A stretch of DNA of 64,000 nt from UBA7672 sp031419455 (GCA_031419455.1 JANOKS010000176.1:1-64000); one strand, 5' to 3'; counted from the first letter of the stretch, positions 25,723-38,954 are shown. Notes: a model not told the origin generated them from the letters alone. Numbers and translations are program-made.

Positions 25723-26583
25723 ATGCGGCTCTCGATCAGACACGCGACGACGTATGCCTATGACCCGCCGGCGGAGCGCTGCGCGCTGCGGCTGCGGCTT
25801 TATCCGCCGGGGTTCGAGAGCCAGCGGGTGGTGTCGTGGAAGGTCAGCGTCAACGATCACGTCGTGCCCGCGCTGCTGTCGACGGCGACAGGCGATCGTG
25901 AATCGATCTGGACCTGCGCGGGCGGCCACGCCGAAGTCGCCATCGTGGCCGAGGGCGAGATCGAGACACGGGATGCGGCGGGCGTGGTCAAAGGCCTCAA
26001 GGACACGGTGCGGCCGCAGGTCTTCCTGCGTCCGACGCCGCTGACCGAGACGGACAAGCGGATCGAGGAGCTTGCGGCGAGCGTGACGGGCGACAAGGCG
26101 CTGGACCGGATGCACGCGCTGTTCAATGCGGTGGCAGATGCGGTGGCCTACAAGCCGGGCGCGACGTCGTCCGCAACAACGGCGGCGCAGGCGCTGAAGG
26201 CGGGGCAGGGCGTCTGCCAGGACCACGCGCACGTCTTCATCGCGGCAGCCCGGGTTCTGCGGTTTCCGGCGCGCTATGTGGTCGGCTACCTGCTCGCGTC
26301 CGAGGAGAAACTCACCGAGACCCACGCCTGGGCCGAAGCCTGGGCGCCGGATATCGGCTGGGTGGGGTTCGATCCATCGAACCGGCTGTGCCCCACGGAT
26401 CGCTATGTGCGGCTGGGCTGTGGCCTTGATGCCGCAGACGCTGCGCCGATTCGCGGCAATGTGTCCGGAGGGCCGAAGGAGCGGCTTAGCGCCTCGGTCG
26501 ACATTGCCCAGATGGCGGGCCAGTCTCAGTCACAGAATCAGGACGGCCAAAATCAAGCTGGGCAGAACCAGACCCAGCAATAG
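25723..26583 (+). CDS. Transglutaminase-like cysteine protease
   Basis: This 286-residue protein has an N-terminal beta-rich region (MRLSIRHATTYAYDPPAERC) typical of bacterial transglutaminase-like proteins. The catalytic triad is visible: Cys in GVCQDHAHVFIAAAR, His in ETHAWAEAW and Asp in WVGFDPSNRL. Such proteins are probably proteases or amidases. It ends in a Gln/Asn-rich tail (SQSQNQDGQNQAGQNQTQQ) absent from the core family. It is third in the operon, 2 bases after alpha-E and 51 bases before the Anbu gene. Confidence 0.93.
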   Translation: MRLSIRHATTYAYDPPAERCALRLRLYPPGFESQRVVSWKVSVNDHVVPALLSTATGDRESIWTCAGGHAEVAIVAEGEIETRDAAGVVKGLKDTVRPQVFLRPTPLTETDKRIEELAASVTGDKALDRMHALFNAVADAVAYKPGATSSATTAAQALKAGQGVCQDHAHVFIAAARVLRFPARYVVGYLLASEEKLTETHAWAEAWAPDIGWVGFDPSNRLCPTDRYVRLGCGLDAADAAPIRGNVSGGPKERLSASVDIAQMAGQSQSQNQDGQNQAGQNQTQQ

Positions 26584-26634
26584 CGGGAACGGTCGATCTG
26601 TCGGGGAATTGGCCGCCGGGAAATTGGGACGCAC

Positions 26635-27369
26635 ATGACTTACTGCGTTGGCCTCAAGCTGAAGGCTGGCCTCGTGCTGCTGTCGGACACGCGCACCAAT
26701 GCGGGCGTCGACAACATTGCGCGCTTCCGCAAGATGTTCGTGTTCGAGGAGCCGGGCGAGCGTGTTGTCGCGCTGATGTGCGCGGGCAATCTGGGCGTTA
26801 CGCAGGGCGTGCTGACGCATGTCACGGCTGCAGTCAAACGCGCGAAGACCGATCCGGAAATCGAAAGCATCATGACATGCGAGACGCTGTATCGCGGCGC
26901 GCAGATGGTGGGCGAGGCGATGCGCGAAGTTCAGAAGCGCGACCGCGCGGAGATCGAGGCGCAGGGCGCGGCGGCGGATGCGACGATGATCATGGCGGGC
27001 CAGAGGAAGGGCGGCGAGCTGCGGCTGTTCCTGATCTACACCGCCGGCAATTTCATCGAGGCCGGGGAGGACACACCCTACCTGCAGATCGGCGAGCACA
27101 AGTATGGCAAGCCGATCCTTGACCGCGTCATCCGGCCGGAGACGCCGATCGACGATGCGGTGAAGGCGGTTCTGGTGTCGATGGATTCCACGCTGCGCTC
27201 CAACCTGTCGGTGGGCATGCCGCTGGACCTGTGCGTGATCCCGGTGGACGAGCTGAAGGCGCGCATCCAGCGCATCGAGAGCGACCACAAGGAATTCCGC
27301 CAGATCAGCGATAGCTGGGCGGCGGCGCTGAAGCAGTCGTTCCTCAACTTGCCGAATGTGAAGCTGTAG
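26635..27369 (+). CDS. Proteasome-like Anbu/BPH hydrolase
   Basis: Anbu is a bacterial relative of proteasome beta subunits and HslV that assembles into open helical rings. The 244-residue product has T2 directly after the initiator Met, with D18 (LLSDTRTNAG) and K33 (ARFRKMFVF) at the positions of the proteasome Thr1/Asp17/Lys33 triad, and the family segment AGNLGVTQGVL. Peptidase activity has been hard to show for Anbu and its substrate is unknown. Its genomic link with the three preceding genes suggests it trims or degrades a product they make. Confidence 0.93.
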   Translation: MTYCVGLKLKAGLVLLSDTRTNAGVDNIARFRKMFVFEEPGERVVALMCAGNLGVTQGVLTHVTAAVKRAKTDPEIESIMTCETLYRGAQMVGEAMREVQKRDRAEIEAQGAAADATMIMAGQRKGGELRLFLIYTAGNFIEAGEDTPYLQIGEHKYGKPILDRVIRPETPIDDAVKAVLVSMDSTLRSNLSVGMPLDLCVIPVDELKARIQRIESDHKEFRQISDSWAAALKQSFLNLPNVKL

Positions 27370-27421
27370 GGCGGGATCAGATTGCGGACGGACGCTGCCC
27401 TCACGTCCCTCTGATCACGCC
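27370..27421. terminator. Hairpin at the convergent end of the Anbu operon
   Basis: GGCGGGATCAGA (27370-27381) pairs with TCTGATCACGCC (27410-27421) at 11 of 12 positions around a 28-base loop. It sits between the Anbu stop and the convergent GIY-YIG gene and overlaps the latter's last codons. No T-tract is present, so intrinsic termination is not certain. Confidence 0.35.
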
Positions 27422-27745
27422 GGCTTTCATCTGTTCGCGCCAGTCTGCGGCGCGTTCGGGAAGCAGGCGCTGGAGCGCGTGGGGGTCGGCTTCGGTCAGC
27501 TGTTCGAGAATTTCGTAGCTGAAGGCGGCTTCGCCATGCTTTGTCCATGAAGCCTGCACGTCCTTGTTCGCGCATAGGCCGCCGGCGAGGCGAGCCCAGA
27601 GACCGTTCTTCTGCTTGTCGATATTCCGGCTGTGGCCGACCCAGACTTCGCCAGTCACGCTGTTGCGTAACGCGAACACGCCGTTGGGCGGGTCGCGGTC
27701 GGCGTATTGCTGCTGCAATTCCTTGCGGCGCGACTTGTCGACCAT
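27401..27745 (-). CDS. GIY-YIG-like nuclease-fold protein
   Basis: This 114-residue protein has the spaced motif G-V-F ... E-V-W-V-G-H-S, matching a degenerate GIY-YIG signature, followed by N-I-D-K and a helical tail (KDVQASWTKHGEAAFSYEIL) seen in small GIY-YIG proteins. The first Tyr is replaced by Phe and the YIG by WVG, so nuclease activity is uncertain. It starts 4 bases after the MBL lipoprotein gene ends and is probably cotranscribed with it. Confidence 0.72.
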   Translation of the reverse strand: MVDKSRRKELQQQYADRDPPNGVFALRNSVTGEVWVGHSRNIDKQKNGLWARLAGGLCANKDVQASWTKHGEAAFSYEILEQLTEADPHALQRLLPERAADWREQMKAGVIRGT

Positions 27746-27748
27746 GAG

Positions 27749-28681
27749 CTACTCCGCGGTCCAGACCACGACGTCGCCGGTCTTGGTGAACTTGCCGAGG
27801 CCGGGGAAGGGGAAGTGCACGGCGAAGATGCGCTGGCCGGAGGCGGCGGCGTTGTCGAGCATCGTCTTGCGGCTGGCCTGCGCAGTCGGTGCGTCGCCGT
27901 CGAAGGCGATGGTCCAGTCGGGGTGCTGGACCGAGACGACATAATGGTGCGCCGTGTCGCCGATGTAGAGCAGCGACTGGTCGCCCGATGTGATGGTGTA
28001 AGCGGAGTGGCCGGGCGTGTGGCCCTTGATGTCCACCGCGGTAACCGTGGCGGGAATGATCTCGGCGCCCGGCTGGAATTCGACGACCTTCGGCGTGATC
28101 GACGCGACGATCGCGCCAACCATCGGATCAGCCTTCATCGCAGCCCATTCATTGGCGGAGATGTGGACGGCAGCGTTCGGGAATGCGAGTGCGCCATCCG
28201 CCGTCACGAGGCCGCCGATGTGATCGCCGTGGGCGTGGGTGATGAAGATGTCGGTGACGCTGTCGAGCGCGATGCCGGCCGTCGCCATCGTGGCGGGCAG
28301 CTTGCCGAGGGTCGGACCAAAGAGCGCCGCGGCGCCGGTGTCGAACAGCAGCACCTTGTCGGTGGTCTTGACCAGAAGCGGCTGGACGGAGAGCGACAGC
28401 TTGTCGGTCGGCAGGCCGTTGGCGGCCAGCACGGCGTCGACATCGGCCTTGGTCTTGTTGATGGCGAGCGTCTTGTTGTCGTTGGGCGTTTCGAGACCGC
28501 CATCGCGAAGGGCTGCGGCCTGAAGCTCGCCAATGGTGAAAGGGTGCACGTCGGCGCTGGCCGGGATCGGCGCAATGGCGGGAGCTGCTGGCGTGGCGGC
28601 GGGTTCAGTGGCGGGCGTTGTCGCCGGGGCGCAGGCCGCCACAAGGCCGGCAACGAGGGCGGCGCTGATCAAGGACTTCAT
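27749..28681 (-). CDS. MBL-fold metallohydrolase lipoprotein
   Basis: This 310-residue protein has lipobox VAAC (Cys17), an Ala/Pro spacer, and a metallo-beta-lactamase fold with the di-metal motif HAHGDHIGG plus downstream metal ligands (DIKGHTPGHSAY, LLYIGDTAHH, FAVHFPFPG). Relatives include AHL lactonases and other hydrolases; the substrate here is unknown. The ATG at 28681 fixes the lipobox. Membrane anchoring implies a periplasmic or outer-membrane role. Confidence 0.88.
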   Translation of the reverse strand: MKSLISAALVAGLVAACAPATTPATEPAATPAAPAIAPIPASADVHPFTIGELQAAALRDGGLETPNDNKTLAINKTKADVDAVLAANGLPTDKLSLSVQPLLVKTTDKVLLFDTGAAALFGPTLGKLPATMATAGIALDSVTDIFITHAHGDHIGGLVTADGALAFPNAAVHISANEWAAMKADPMVGAIVASITPKVVEFQPGAEIIPATVTAVDIKGHTPGHSAYTITSGDQSLLYIGDTAHHYVVSVQHPDWTIAFDGDAPTAQASRKTMLDNAAASGQRIFAVHFPFPGLGKFTKTGDVVVWTAE

Positions 28682-28765
28682 GGGAGTCTTCCCAACGTGT
28701 TTGGATCGTGGTGATTCGATCGACAGGTATGCTTTTCCGGCGGGCAAGCAAGCCCCGCGGCCTTG

Positions 28766-29155
28766 TCATTCGCGCGGGCCCGGCCAGACATCGCGCGCGC
28801 CGGCGACCAGCGACATGGTCTTGCCCTTGCCCAGCTTGGTCGGCAGGGAGGCCGGATCGAAGCCGTCGAGACAGTTCAGGTTGACGCCGTATTCCGTCGG
28901 GTCCGAGCGCTTGCGGTGGAACGGATAGACGCCGCAGACACTGCAGAAATAGTGTTTCGCGACGCGCGTATTCCACTCGTAGAGCGACAGCTTGTCCTCG
29001 CCGGACGTGATGGTCAGCCGGTCCTGAGGGATCTTCGCCATCAGCGCATTCTTCTTGCGGCACAGCGAGCAATCGCAGGTGTAGCTGGCTGTGATCTCGC
29101 CTTCGATCCGGAAGGTGACGGCCCCGCAATGACACGAGCCGTGATAAGTCGTCAT
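28766..29155 (-). CDS. GFA-family (CENP-V/GFA) zinc protein
   Basis: This 129-residue protein has the GFA zinc-binding pattern: GSCHCGAVTF, CDCSLCRKKNA and CSVCGVYPFH. The family includes glutathione-dependent formaldehyde-activating enzymes, but most members are uncharacterised. The ATG at 29155 begins MTTYHGSCHCG; the frame is open upstream through the divergent gene's promoter. A second, different GFA gene lies in the glutamate synthase cluster. Confidence 0.9.
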   Translation of the reverse strand: MTTYHGSCHCGAVTFRIEGEITASYTCDCSLCRKKNALMAKIPQDRLTITSGEDKLSLYEWNTRVAKHYFCSVCGVYPFHRKRSDPTEYGVNLNCLDGFDPASLPTKLGKGKTMSLVAGARDVWPGPRE

Positions 29156-29248
29156 GAGGCAGGTTTCCTTCCCGTGGCGGCTTCGACTAGTGTCTGTCGG
29201 ACAAGTCGGGCCGCCGCAAGCCTTCGCGGGGCCGAATGGGAGGACACG

Positions 29249-29569
29249 ATGGGCGGTATCGATATCGATCTTGCGACGGTGGCGGGCATGGCCGGGCTTG
29301 GCGGCTCGACGGCTGCGGCGCTGGGGACGGCGTTCTTTTTCCGGGGCCTGATCACGCGCGTGATCGCACAGGTGATCGCGACGACGGTGCTGTCGTTCGT
29401 CGGTTTCGTCGCGCTGTTTCACGCGCTGGGATTCCAGATCGTGCCGCCGAAGGAGATCGCGGGCTTCTCCGTTCCCGGCGCCGAGAATTTCTCCGTGCAG
29501 ACGGCGCCCGGCGCACCCGTCGCGCCTGTGGAAGAGGACGAGTACACAGTGAAGTCGCCCTGGCGGTGA
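29249..29569 (+). CDS. Small hypothetical membrane protein
   Basis: This 106-residue protein has two hydrophobic helices (GMAGLGGSTAAALGTAFFF and VIAQVIATTVLSFVGFVALF) and an acidic/Pro-rich soluble tail. The start is the ATG at 29249 with GGGAGG at 29238-29243. It is divergent from the GFA gene. I do not recognise the family. Confidence 0.75.
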   Translation: MGGIDIDLATVAGMAGLGGSTAAALGTAFFFRGLITRVIAQVIATTVLSFVGFVALFHALGFQIVPPKEIAGFSVPGAENFSVQTAPGAPVAPVEEDEYTVKSPWR

Positions 29570-29591
29570 GCGTGGGGTCCAAAGCCCATTT

Positions 29592-29706
29592 CTGTCATTC
29601 CGGGCGAGCCGAAGGCGAGACCCGGAACCCAGGTGCGGCGAGCACAGTGGACGTGGCCCCTGGGTTCCAGCTCTTCGCGGCTTCGCCGCTTCGGCTGGAA
29701 TGACAG
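29592..29706. repeat. Palindromic intergenic element, family B
   Basis: The ends CTGTCATTCC (29592-29601) and GGAATGACAG (29697-29706) are exact inverse complements, and an inner pair GGAACCCAGG / CCTGGGTTCC (about 29624-29633 and 29659-29668) is also perfect. It shares features with 18550-18681. It lies between the small membrane protein gene and the gltB stop. Confidence 0.8.
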
Positions 29707-29712
29707 CGTTGG

Positions 29713-34259
<4,547 letters not shown>

Positions 34260-34263
<4 letters not shown>

Positions 34264-34685
34264 GTCTGATCCTCCGACCCTGAGAATCTCGCGAACACCT
34301 CCGCGCCGGTGACGCGTGGCGCGTCGCCGGTGAAGTCGTAGTAGTCTGGCTTCGAGTCGATGAAGATGTGCTCTTCGATAGCGCCAATGCTGCTCGCGTC
34401 GTCGAGGCTGCCGGCGGATACGTTGATGGCCGACCCGTCCAGCATCCGGTAGAAAAGCGTGGACCCGCAGGCGCGACAGCTTCCGCGTTCGGCCCAGTCG
34501 GAACTCTGGAACCAGTTCACCGTCCCGGGATCGGCGATGTCGATGCCGTCTGCAAAGGTGACGTTGAAAGAGGGTCCGCCTGCCCAGCGGCGGCAGTCGC
34601 TGCAATGGCAGACATGCATGTGAGGTTCGCCGCGTCCTTCGTAGACGACAGCGTGGCAGAGGCAGCGGCCGGTATGCGTGGCCAT
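34260..34685 (-). CDS. GFA-family zinc protein nested in the glutamate synthase cluster
   Basis: This 141-residue protein has GFA zinc motifs GRCLCHAVVYEG, CHCSDCRRW and CRACGSTLFYRM. It overlaps gltB by four bases (34260-34263) and the upstream small gene by one base, so it is translated as part of a gltD-to-gltB unit. It is not a close copy of the GFA gene at 28766. A role in glutamate synthase function is not established; coupling is what the sequence shows. Confidence 0.9.
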
Positions 34686-35035
34686 CAGAACTTCTCCTCG
34701 CCATGTTTGCGGTGGGGATCGGGAAAGTCGCGATAGAGGGCGGCCTGGAAATTGTGGACCAGCGAACTGATGCCGTGATGCGCGCCTTCGATCGGCTCGT
34801 CGCGGGTCGAGGCGGCGGTGAAGGCTGCGTCAAGCTGGGTGAGGTCGCGCGTCTCGATGAGGACCTGGAATTCACCGAGCCCCGGCATGCTGAGGCCGAG
34901 CTTGCGGCGCAGCAGGCGCCAGCCCTCGATCTTGCCGCCGGATTTCAGCGCGCCAAGATAGACATCGAGCGCGGCCAGGAATTGCGTGTCGCGGACGCCG
35001 GGCCTCAGGTCGACGGAGAGGTGATAGATGTCCAT
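34685..35035 (-). CDS. Small conserved protein (DUF6614-like)
   Basis: This 116-residue soluble protein begins MDIYHLSVDLRPGVRDTQFL and has a conserved-looking core (GWRLLRRKLGLSMPGLGEFQ and ALYRDFPDPHRK). It resembles a small domain family I recall as DUF6614, common in Rhodobacteraceae and relatives, with no known function. It starts 4 bases after the gltD stop and overlaps the GFA start by one base (TGATG). Confidence 0.82.
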   Translation of the reverse strand: MDIYHLSVDLRPGVRDTQFLAALDVYLGALKSGGKIEGWRLLRRKLGLSMPGLGEFQVLIETRDLTQLDAAFTAASTRDEPIEGAHHGISSLVHNFQAALYRDFPDPHRKHGEEKF

Positions 35036-35039
35036 TGCG

Positions 35040-36491
35040 TTACTCCGCCGCAACGCGCGCGGAGGCGGCGCGGGCTTTGAGGTAGGCGTCGATGGAGGCT
35101 GCGGCGTCGCGCCCCTCCTTGATGGCCCAGACGACGAGGGATGCGCCGCGCACGATGTCGCCGGCGGCGAAGACGCCATCCATCGACGTCATCATGGTGC
35201 GGTAATCGACTTTCACGGCGCCCCAGCGGTTCACGCTCAGCGTGCGCTCGGCAAAGTGAGTCGGCAGGTCTTCCGGGTCGAAGCCCAGCGCCTTGATGAT
35301 CATGTCGGCCTTTGCTTCGTAGTCGGAGCCGGGGATTTCCGCTGGCGCCTGGCGGCCGGATGCATCCGGCGGTCCCAGCCGCATGCGGATGGCGCGAACG
35401 CCCTTGGCGCCGCCACCCTTCTTCTCAGTCACCGCGCTTGGCGCCGCCAGCCAGTCGAACTTCACGCCTTCTTCCTCGGCATTGGCGACCTCGCGTTGCG
35501 AGCCGGGCATGTTGGCGCGGTCGCGACGGTAGAGACAGGTGACAGATTTCGCGCCCTGCCGGATTGCGGTGCGCACGCAGTCCATGGCGGTGTCGCCTCC
35601 GCCTATGACGACGACGTTTTTCTTGGCGGCGTCGAGCTTGCCGCTGGCGAAGTCCGGTACGGTCTCGCCCAAGCCCACCCTGTTGGCGGCGATGAGATAG
35701 TCGAGCGCCTTGTGCACGCCTTTCGCGTCGTTTCCGGGCGTCGCCATCTCGCGCGCAGCGTAGACGCCGGTGGCGACGAGGATGGCGTCATGCTTCGCAC
35801 GCAGGTCCGCGAAACTGATGTCCTTGCCGATGTCGGTGTTGAGCACGAACGTCACGCCGCCATCGGCGAGGCGTTTCACGCGGCGTTCAACGATGTCTTT
35901 CTCGAGCTTGAAGTTGGGGATGCCATAGATCAGCAGGCCGCCGGCCCGGTCGTGGCGATCATAGACGGTGACGCGATAGCCGGCAGCGCGCAGCTCGTCC
36001 GCGGCTGAGAGGCCGGCGGGGCCTGCGCCGATGATGCCAATGCTTTCGCCGCGCTCGCGTGAGGGCGCGATCGGCTGCACCCAGCCGCGCTCCCAGGCGG
36101 TGTCCGTGATGTAGCGCTCAACCGCGCCGATGGTCACCGAGCCATGGCCGGACTGTTCGATGACGCAGACGCCTTCGCACAACCTGTCCTGCGGGCAGAT
36201 GCGGCCGCAGATTTCCGGCATGTTCGATGTGGCGGACGAGACCTCGTAGGCTTCCTGCAGCCGCCCGGTCGCCGTCAGCATCAGCCAGTCGGGAATGTTG
36301 TTCTGCAGGGGGCAGTGGGTCTGGCAGAAGGGCACGCCGCATTGCGAGCAGCGCGATGACTGCTCGTTGGCCTTCGCCGCGATGAAGTCGGCGTAGATTT
36401 CGTGGAAGTCGCCGCGGCGCTCGTCCGGCTCGCGCTTTTCGGGCGTCTGCTGGTCAACGGACACAAATGTGAGCATGCGCTGCTGCGCCAT
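35040..36491 (-). CDS. gltD: Glutamate synthase small subunit
   Basis: GltD supplies electrons from NADPH to GltB. The 483-residue product carries the N-terminal cysteine clusters for two 4Fe-4S centres (CSQCGVPFCQTHCP and CGRICPQDRLCEGVC), an FAD site (GIIGAGPAGLSAADEL) and an NADPH site (VVIGGGDTAMDCVRTAI). The ATG at 36491 has GGGA six bases upstream; an internal ATG at 36476 is also possible. It leads a four-gene unit gltD-DUF-GFA-gltB and diverges from uppP across 239 bases that should hold both promoters. Confidence 0.96.
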   Translation of the reverse strand: MAQQRMLTFVSVDQQTPEKREPDERRGDFHEIYADFIAAKANEQSSRCSQCGVPFCQTHCPLQNNIPDWLMLTATGRLQEAYEVSSATSNMPEICGRICPQDRLCEGVCVIEQSGHGSVTIGAVERYITDTAWERGWVQPIAPSRERGESIGIIGAGPAGLSAADELRAAGYRVTVYDRHDRAGGLLIYGIPNFKLEKDIVERRVKRLADGGVTFVLNTDIGKDISFADLRAKHDAILVATGVYAAREMATPGNDAKGVHKALDYLIAANRVGLGETVPDFASGKLDAAKKNVVVIGGGDTAMDCVRTAIRQGAKSVTCLYRRDRANMPGSQREVANAEEEGVKFDWLAAPSAVTEKKGGGAKGVRAIRMRLGPPDASGRQAPAEIPGSDYEAKADMIIKALGFDPEDLPTHFAERTLSVNRWGAVKVDYRTMMTSMDGVFAAGDIVRGASLVVWAIKEGRDAAASIDAYLKARAASARVAAE

Positions 36492-36730
36492 GGCTGTTCC
36501 CGCTGCTGGACGGCGGCCTTGGAATGCCGACGATCTCGGCTTTCTGCAATCGAAATGTCTTAAATCAGAACCATGCGGGACCAATAAACTTGGGTTTGAG
36601 CGTTCGATAGGCAGTGCGCCCGCCGCGCCGCCCTATATAGGTACCAAAAACGACCTACGACCCGGTAACCCAACTTCCACCATAAACGGGCGACACCAGC
36701 GTCACCTCTCAGCGACCCGGGCGGAATTCC

Positions 36731-37567
36731 ATGGATGCGACGACGATCCTGCAGGCGATCCTGCTCGGCCTGGTGGAAGGGCTCACCGAGTTCATCCCGG
36801 TTTCCTCGACCGGCCACCTCCTGCTGGCGCAGACGGCGCTGGGGCTGACCTCGCCCTTCTGGACGACGTTCACGGTGGTGATCCAGCTGGGCGCGATCCT
36901 GGCGGTGGTGGCGCTCTATTTTGGCCGCTTGTGGCGTGTGCTGGTCACGCTGCCGACCGAGGCGGCTTCGCGCCGGTTTGCTCTGTCGGTGATCATCGCG
37001 TGCGTGCCGGCCTTCCTCGCGGGCTTCCTGTTGCACGGCTTCATCAAGGCCTACCTGTTCACCGGCCTCGAACTGATCTGCTGGTCGCTGATCGTGGGCG
37101 GCGTGGTGTTGCTGGTGATCGACCGCATTGCGCCGGCGCCCGTGGACCACAGCGCGATGACCCTGCCGCTCCACAAGGCGGCGATCATCGGCCTGTTCCA
37201 GATCCTGTCGATCGTTCCCGGCGTGTCGCGTTCGGGTTCGACAATCGTCGGCTCGATGCTTTTGAAAGTGGACAAGCGCGCGGCGGCGGAGTTCTCGTTT
37301 TTTCTCGCCATCCCCATCATGGTGGGCGCTTTCGTGCTCGACATCTGGGAGAGCCGCGATTTCCTCACCGGCGATAATCTCGGCATCATCGCGGTTGGCT
37401 TCGTCGCGAGCTTTGTCTTCGGCCTCATCGTGGTGCGCCTGATGCTCGACTTCGTGCAGAAGCGCGGCTTCGCCCCCTTCGGCTGGTGGCGGATTCTAGT
37501 AGGCGTCGCAGGCTTGGCGGCGATCTATGCGGGCGTGTGGGGCGGGGCGGTTCCGGCGGCGGTGTAG
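36731..37567 (+). CDS. uppP: Undecaprenyl-diphosphatase UppP/BacA
   Basis: UppP recycles undecaprenyl diphosphate to the monophosphate carrier needed for peptidoglycan and LPS synthesis, and overexpression gives bacitracin resistance. The 278-residue membrane protein has the signature LVEGLTEFIPVSSTGHLLL near residue 12 and the second motif GVSRSGSTIVGSML, with about eight helices. It diverges from gltD. Confidence 0.96.
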   Translation: MDATTILQAILLGLVEGLTEFIPVSSTGHLLLAQTALGLTSPFWTTFTVVIQLGAILAVVALYFGRLWRVLVTLPTEAASRRFALSVIIACVPAFLAGFLLHGFIKAYLFTGLELICWSLIVGGVVLLVIDRIAPAPVDHSAMTLPLHKAAIIGLFQILSIVPGVSRSGSTIVGSMLLKVDKRAAAEFSFFLAIPIMVGAFVLDIWESRDFLTGDNLGIIAVGFVASFVFGLIVVRLMLDFVQKRGFAPFGWWRILVGVAGLAAIYAGVWGGAVPAAV

Positions 37568-37589
37568 GCGGTGTTTCGAACAGTAAGGC

Positions 37590-38567
37590 CTAACGCGGAA
37601 ACTTTGTCGCCTGAGGGGTAACGCTAATTGCCGCCAGAAATACGAGGTTACTCGGCCCGCGAATTGTGAAGATAGCAGACTCAGGCTTCGTGTCTTTCAC
37701 GCTCAGAAACACCTGCTCGTTGCCTTCGGCGGAAACGATGTACTGAAACTGCATCGGTGCGTGAAAGAAGATCTCCACATGCGAAGGGTCATTGTCATCG
37801 ACGCTGATCCTTTCAATTCCGCGAATTGAATTGCGGTGAACCTTGGCAACACCAAGGATCGAAAGGTCCACCGTGACGCCAATTTTGGTGTTCGGATCGG
37901 GACCAGGCCAAACGATTTCAGCCTGCGCTCGATTGACCTGAAGATCGCACAACGGCGCGAAGTTCTTGGCGTTCAGCCGCGGAAATGTGTGAGCCGACTT
38001 CGTCGGCGACGGGTCACTATAGAAATTGTGTGAGAGCGTTGCGCTGCGCCAATACTCTACAGGGACTGGTTGCAGTGGCCCGCTATTGTCGCCGCTGATG
38101 AGGCCCTCCATTCCGCTGTTATCAAACGGCCTGCCCCAAACCTGCACTCGCCCAACAGAAGCCGCGTCAAGAAACTGCTTCTCTACCTTCTCCCAGTTTG
38201 CCTGATCCTCGCCCTCGTCTTGCTCAAGGATGTCTGGGCGAATGTGAAAGAAGAGTTCTTTGACGCCGCAGTCGGGATAAAGACCAACCGTGGCATGTGT
38301 TGCGGGCTTTTTCTGCGCGCCTTCGGTGGTTACCCTTGCCGGTATGCGAATAAGCTTCGCGGCGTAGACCAGCAGGCCCGCGAGAGCGGTTGCCCCAATC
38401 ACCCCCAAGACGCGGATCGCAACTGCTGCCCAATCAGGCAAAGCGCTAACCCCAGCGCCGACCAAGAGCGCCGCCCAGAGAAGGACGCGGCCCGGTTGGT
38501 CGAGTCTGACCAATTCGAACGTCTCTTTCCGCGCCAGCTTGCGGATTGGCTTCCAGTACCCCGCCAT
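37590..38567 (-). CDS. Hypothetical membrane protein
   Basis: This 325-residue protein has two N-terminal membrane helices (VLLWAALLVGAGVSALPDW and VIGATALAGLLVYAAKLI) and a large soluble domain of about 250 residues with no family I recognise. Base composition looks less GC-rich than its neighbours. It converges with uppP (22 bases) and lies in a small islet of poorly conserved genes between uppP and the NDUFA9-like gene, where these two are often close neighbours in related genomes (recalled). Confidence 0.78.
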   Translation of the reverse strand: MAGYWKPIRKLARKETFELVRLDQPGRVLLWAALLVGAGVSALPDWAAVAIRVLGVIGATALAGLLVYAAKLIRIPARVTTEGAQKKPATHATVGLYPDCGVKELFFHIRPDILEQDEGEDQANWEKVEKQFLDAASVGRVQVWGRPFDNSGMEGLISGDNSGPLQPVPVEYWRSATLSHNFYSDPSPTKSAHTFPRLNAKNFAPLCDLQVNRAQAEIVWPGPDPNTKIGVTVDLSILGVAKVHRNSIRGIERISVDDNDPSHVEIFFHAPMQFQYIVSAEGNEQVFLSVKDTKPESAIFTIRGPSNLVFLAAISVTPQATKFPR

Positions 38568-38621
38568 CTAGTTATGGCATGCCGATTCGTTCGGGTTTGC
38601 CAACTGTCCACCCCTCAAGAA

Positions 38622-38954
38622 TCACCCCCGTCCCGTGATCGGCCGCATCACTGCGCGCAGCACCAGTGCGCCGAGGAGCGCCACCACGAAGATATCCACC
38701 CAGCGGGTCACATCATTGAGCGGGCTGAGATCCAAGCTGGCGATCCAGTTGGTGAGCGAGACATCGAAGGCCTGCATCAGCGTGCCGACGAGGAAGATGC
38801 CGAGCAGGGCAAAGGCGATATCGCCCCACAGCCCGAGCACCGCCTTGCCGCGCACGATCTTGCGCGCGGCAAAGCCCGCAAGCGTCGCGATCAGTAGCCA
38901 CAGGACGAGTACGCCCAGATTCATGCCGGAATAGACGACCGCCAGCTTGTCCAT
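38622..38954 (-). CDS. GlsB-like small membrane protein
   Basis: This 110-residue, highly hydrophobic protein has three or four helices. The segment LIATLAGFAARKIVRGKAVL, then GDIAFALLGIFLVGTL, resembles the GlsB/transglycosylase-associated family more distantly than the 9899 gene does, with an extra C-terminal helix (VALLGALVLRAVM). Function is unknown beyond envelope association. Confidence 0.75.
   Translation of the reverse strand: MDKLAVVYSGMNLGVLVLWLLIATLAGFAARKIVRGKAVLGLWGDIAFALLGIFLVGTLMQAFDVSLTNWIASLDLSPLNDVTRWVDIFVVALLGALVLRAVMRPITGRG

Noticed and set aside
28763..29248. N-terminal extension of the small membrane protein ORF
   Set aside because: The frame runs antisense through the GFA gene; a clear GGGAGG plus ATG at 29249 gives the sensible start.
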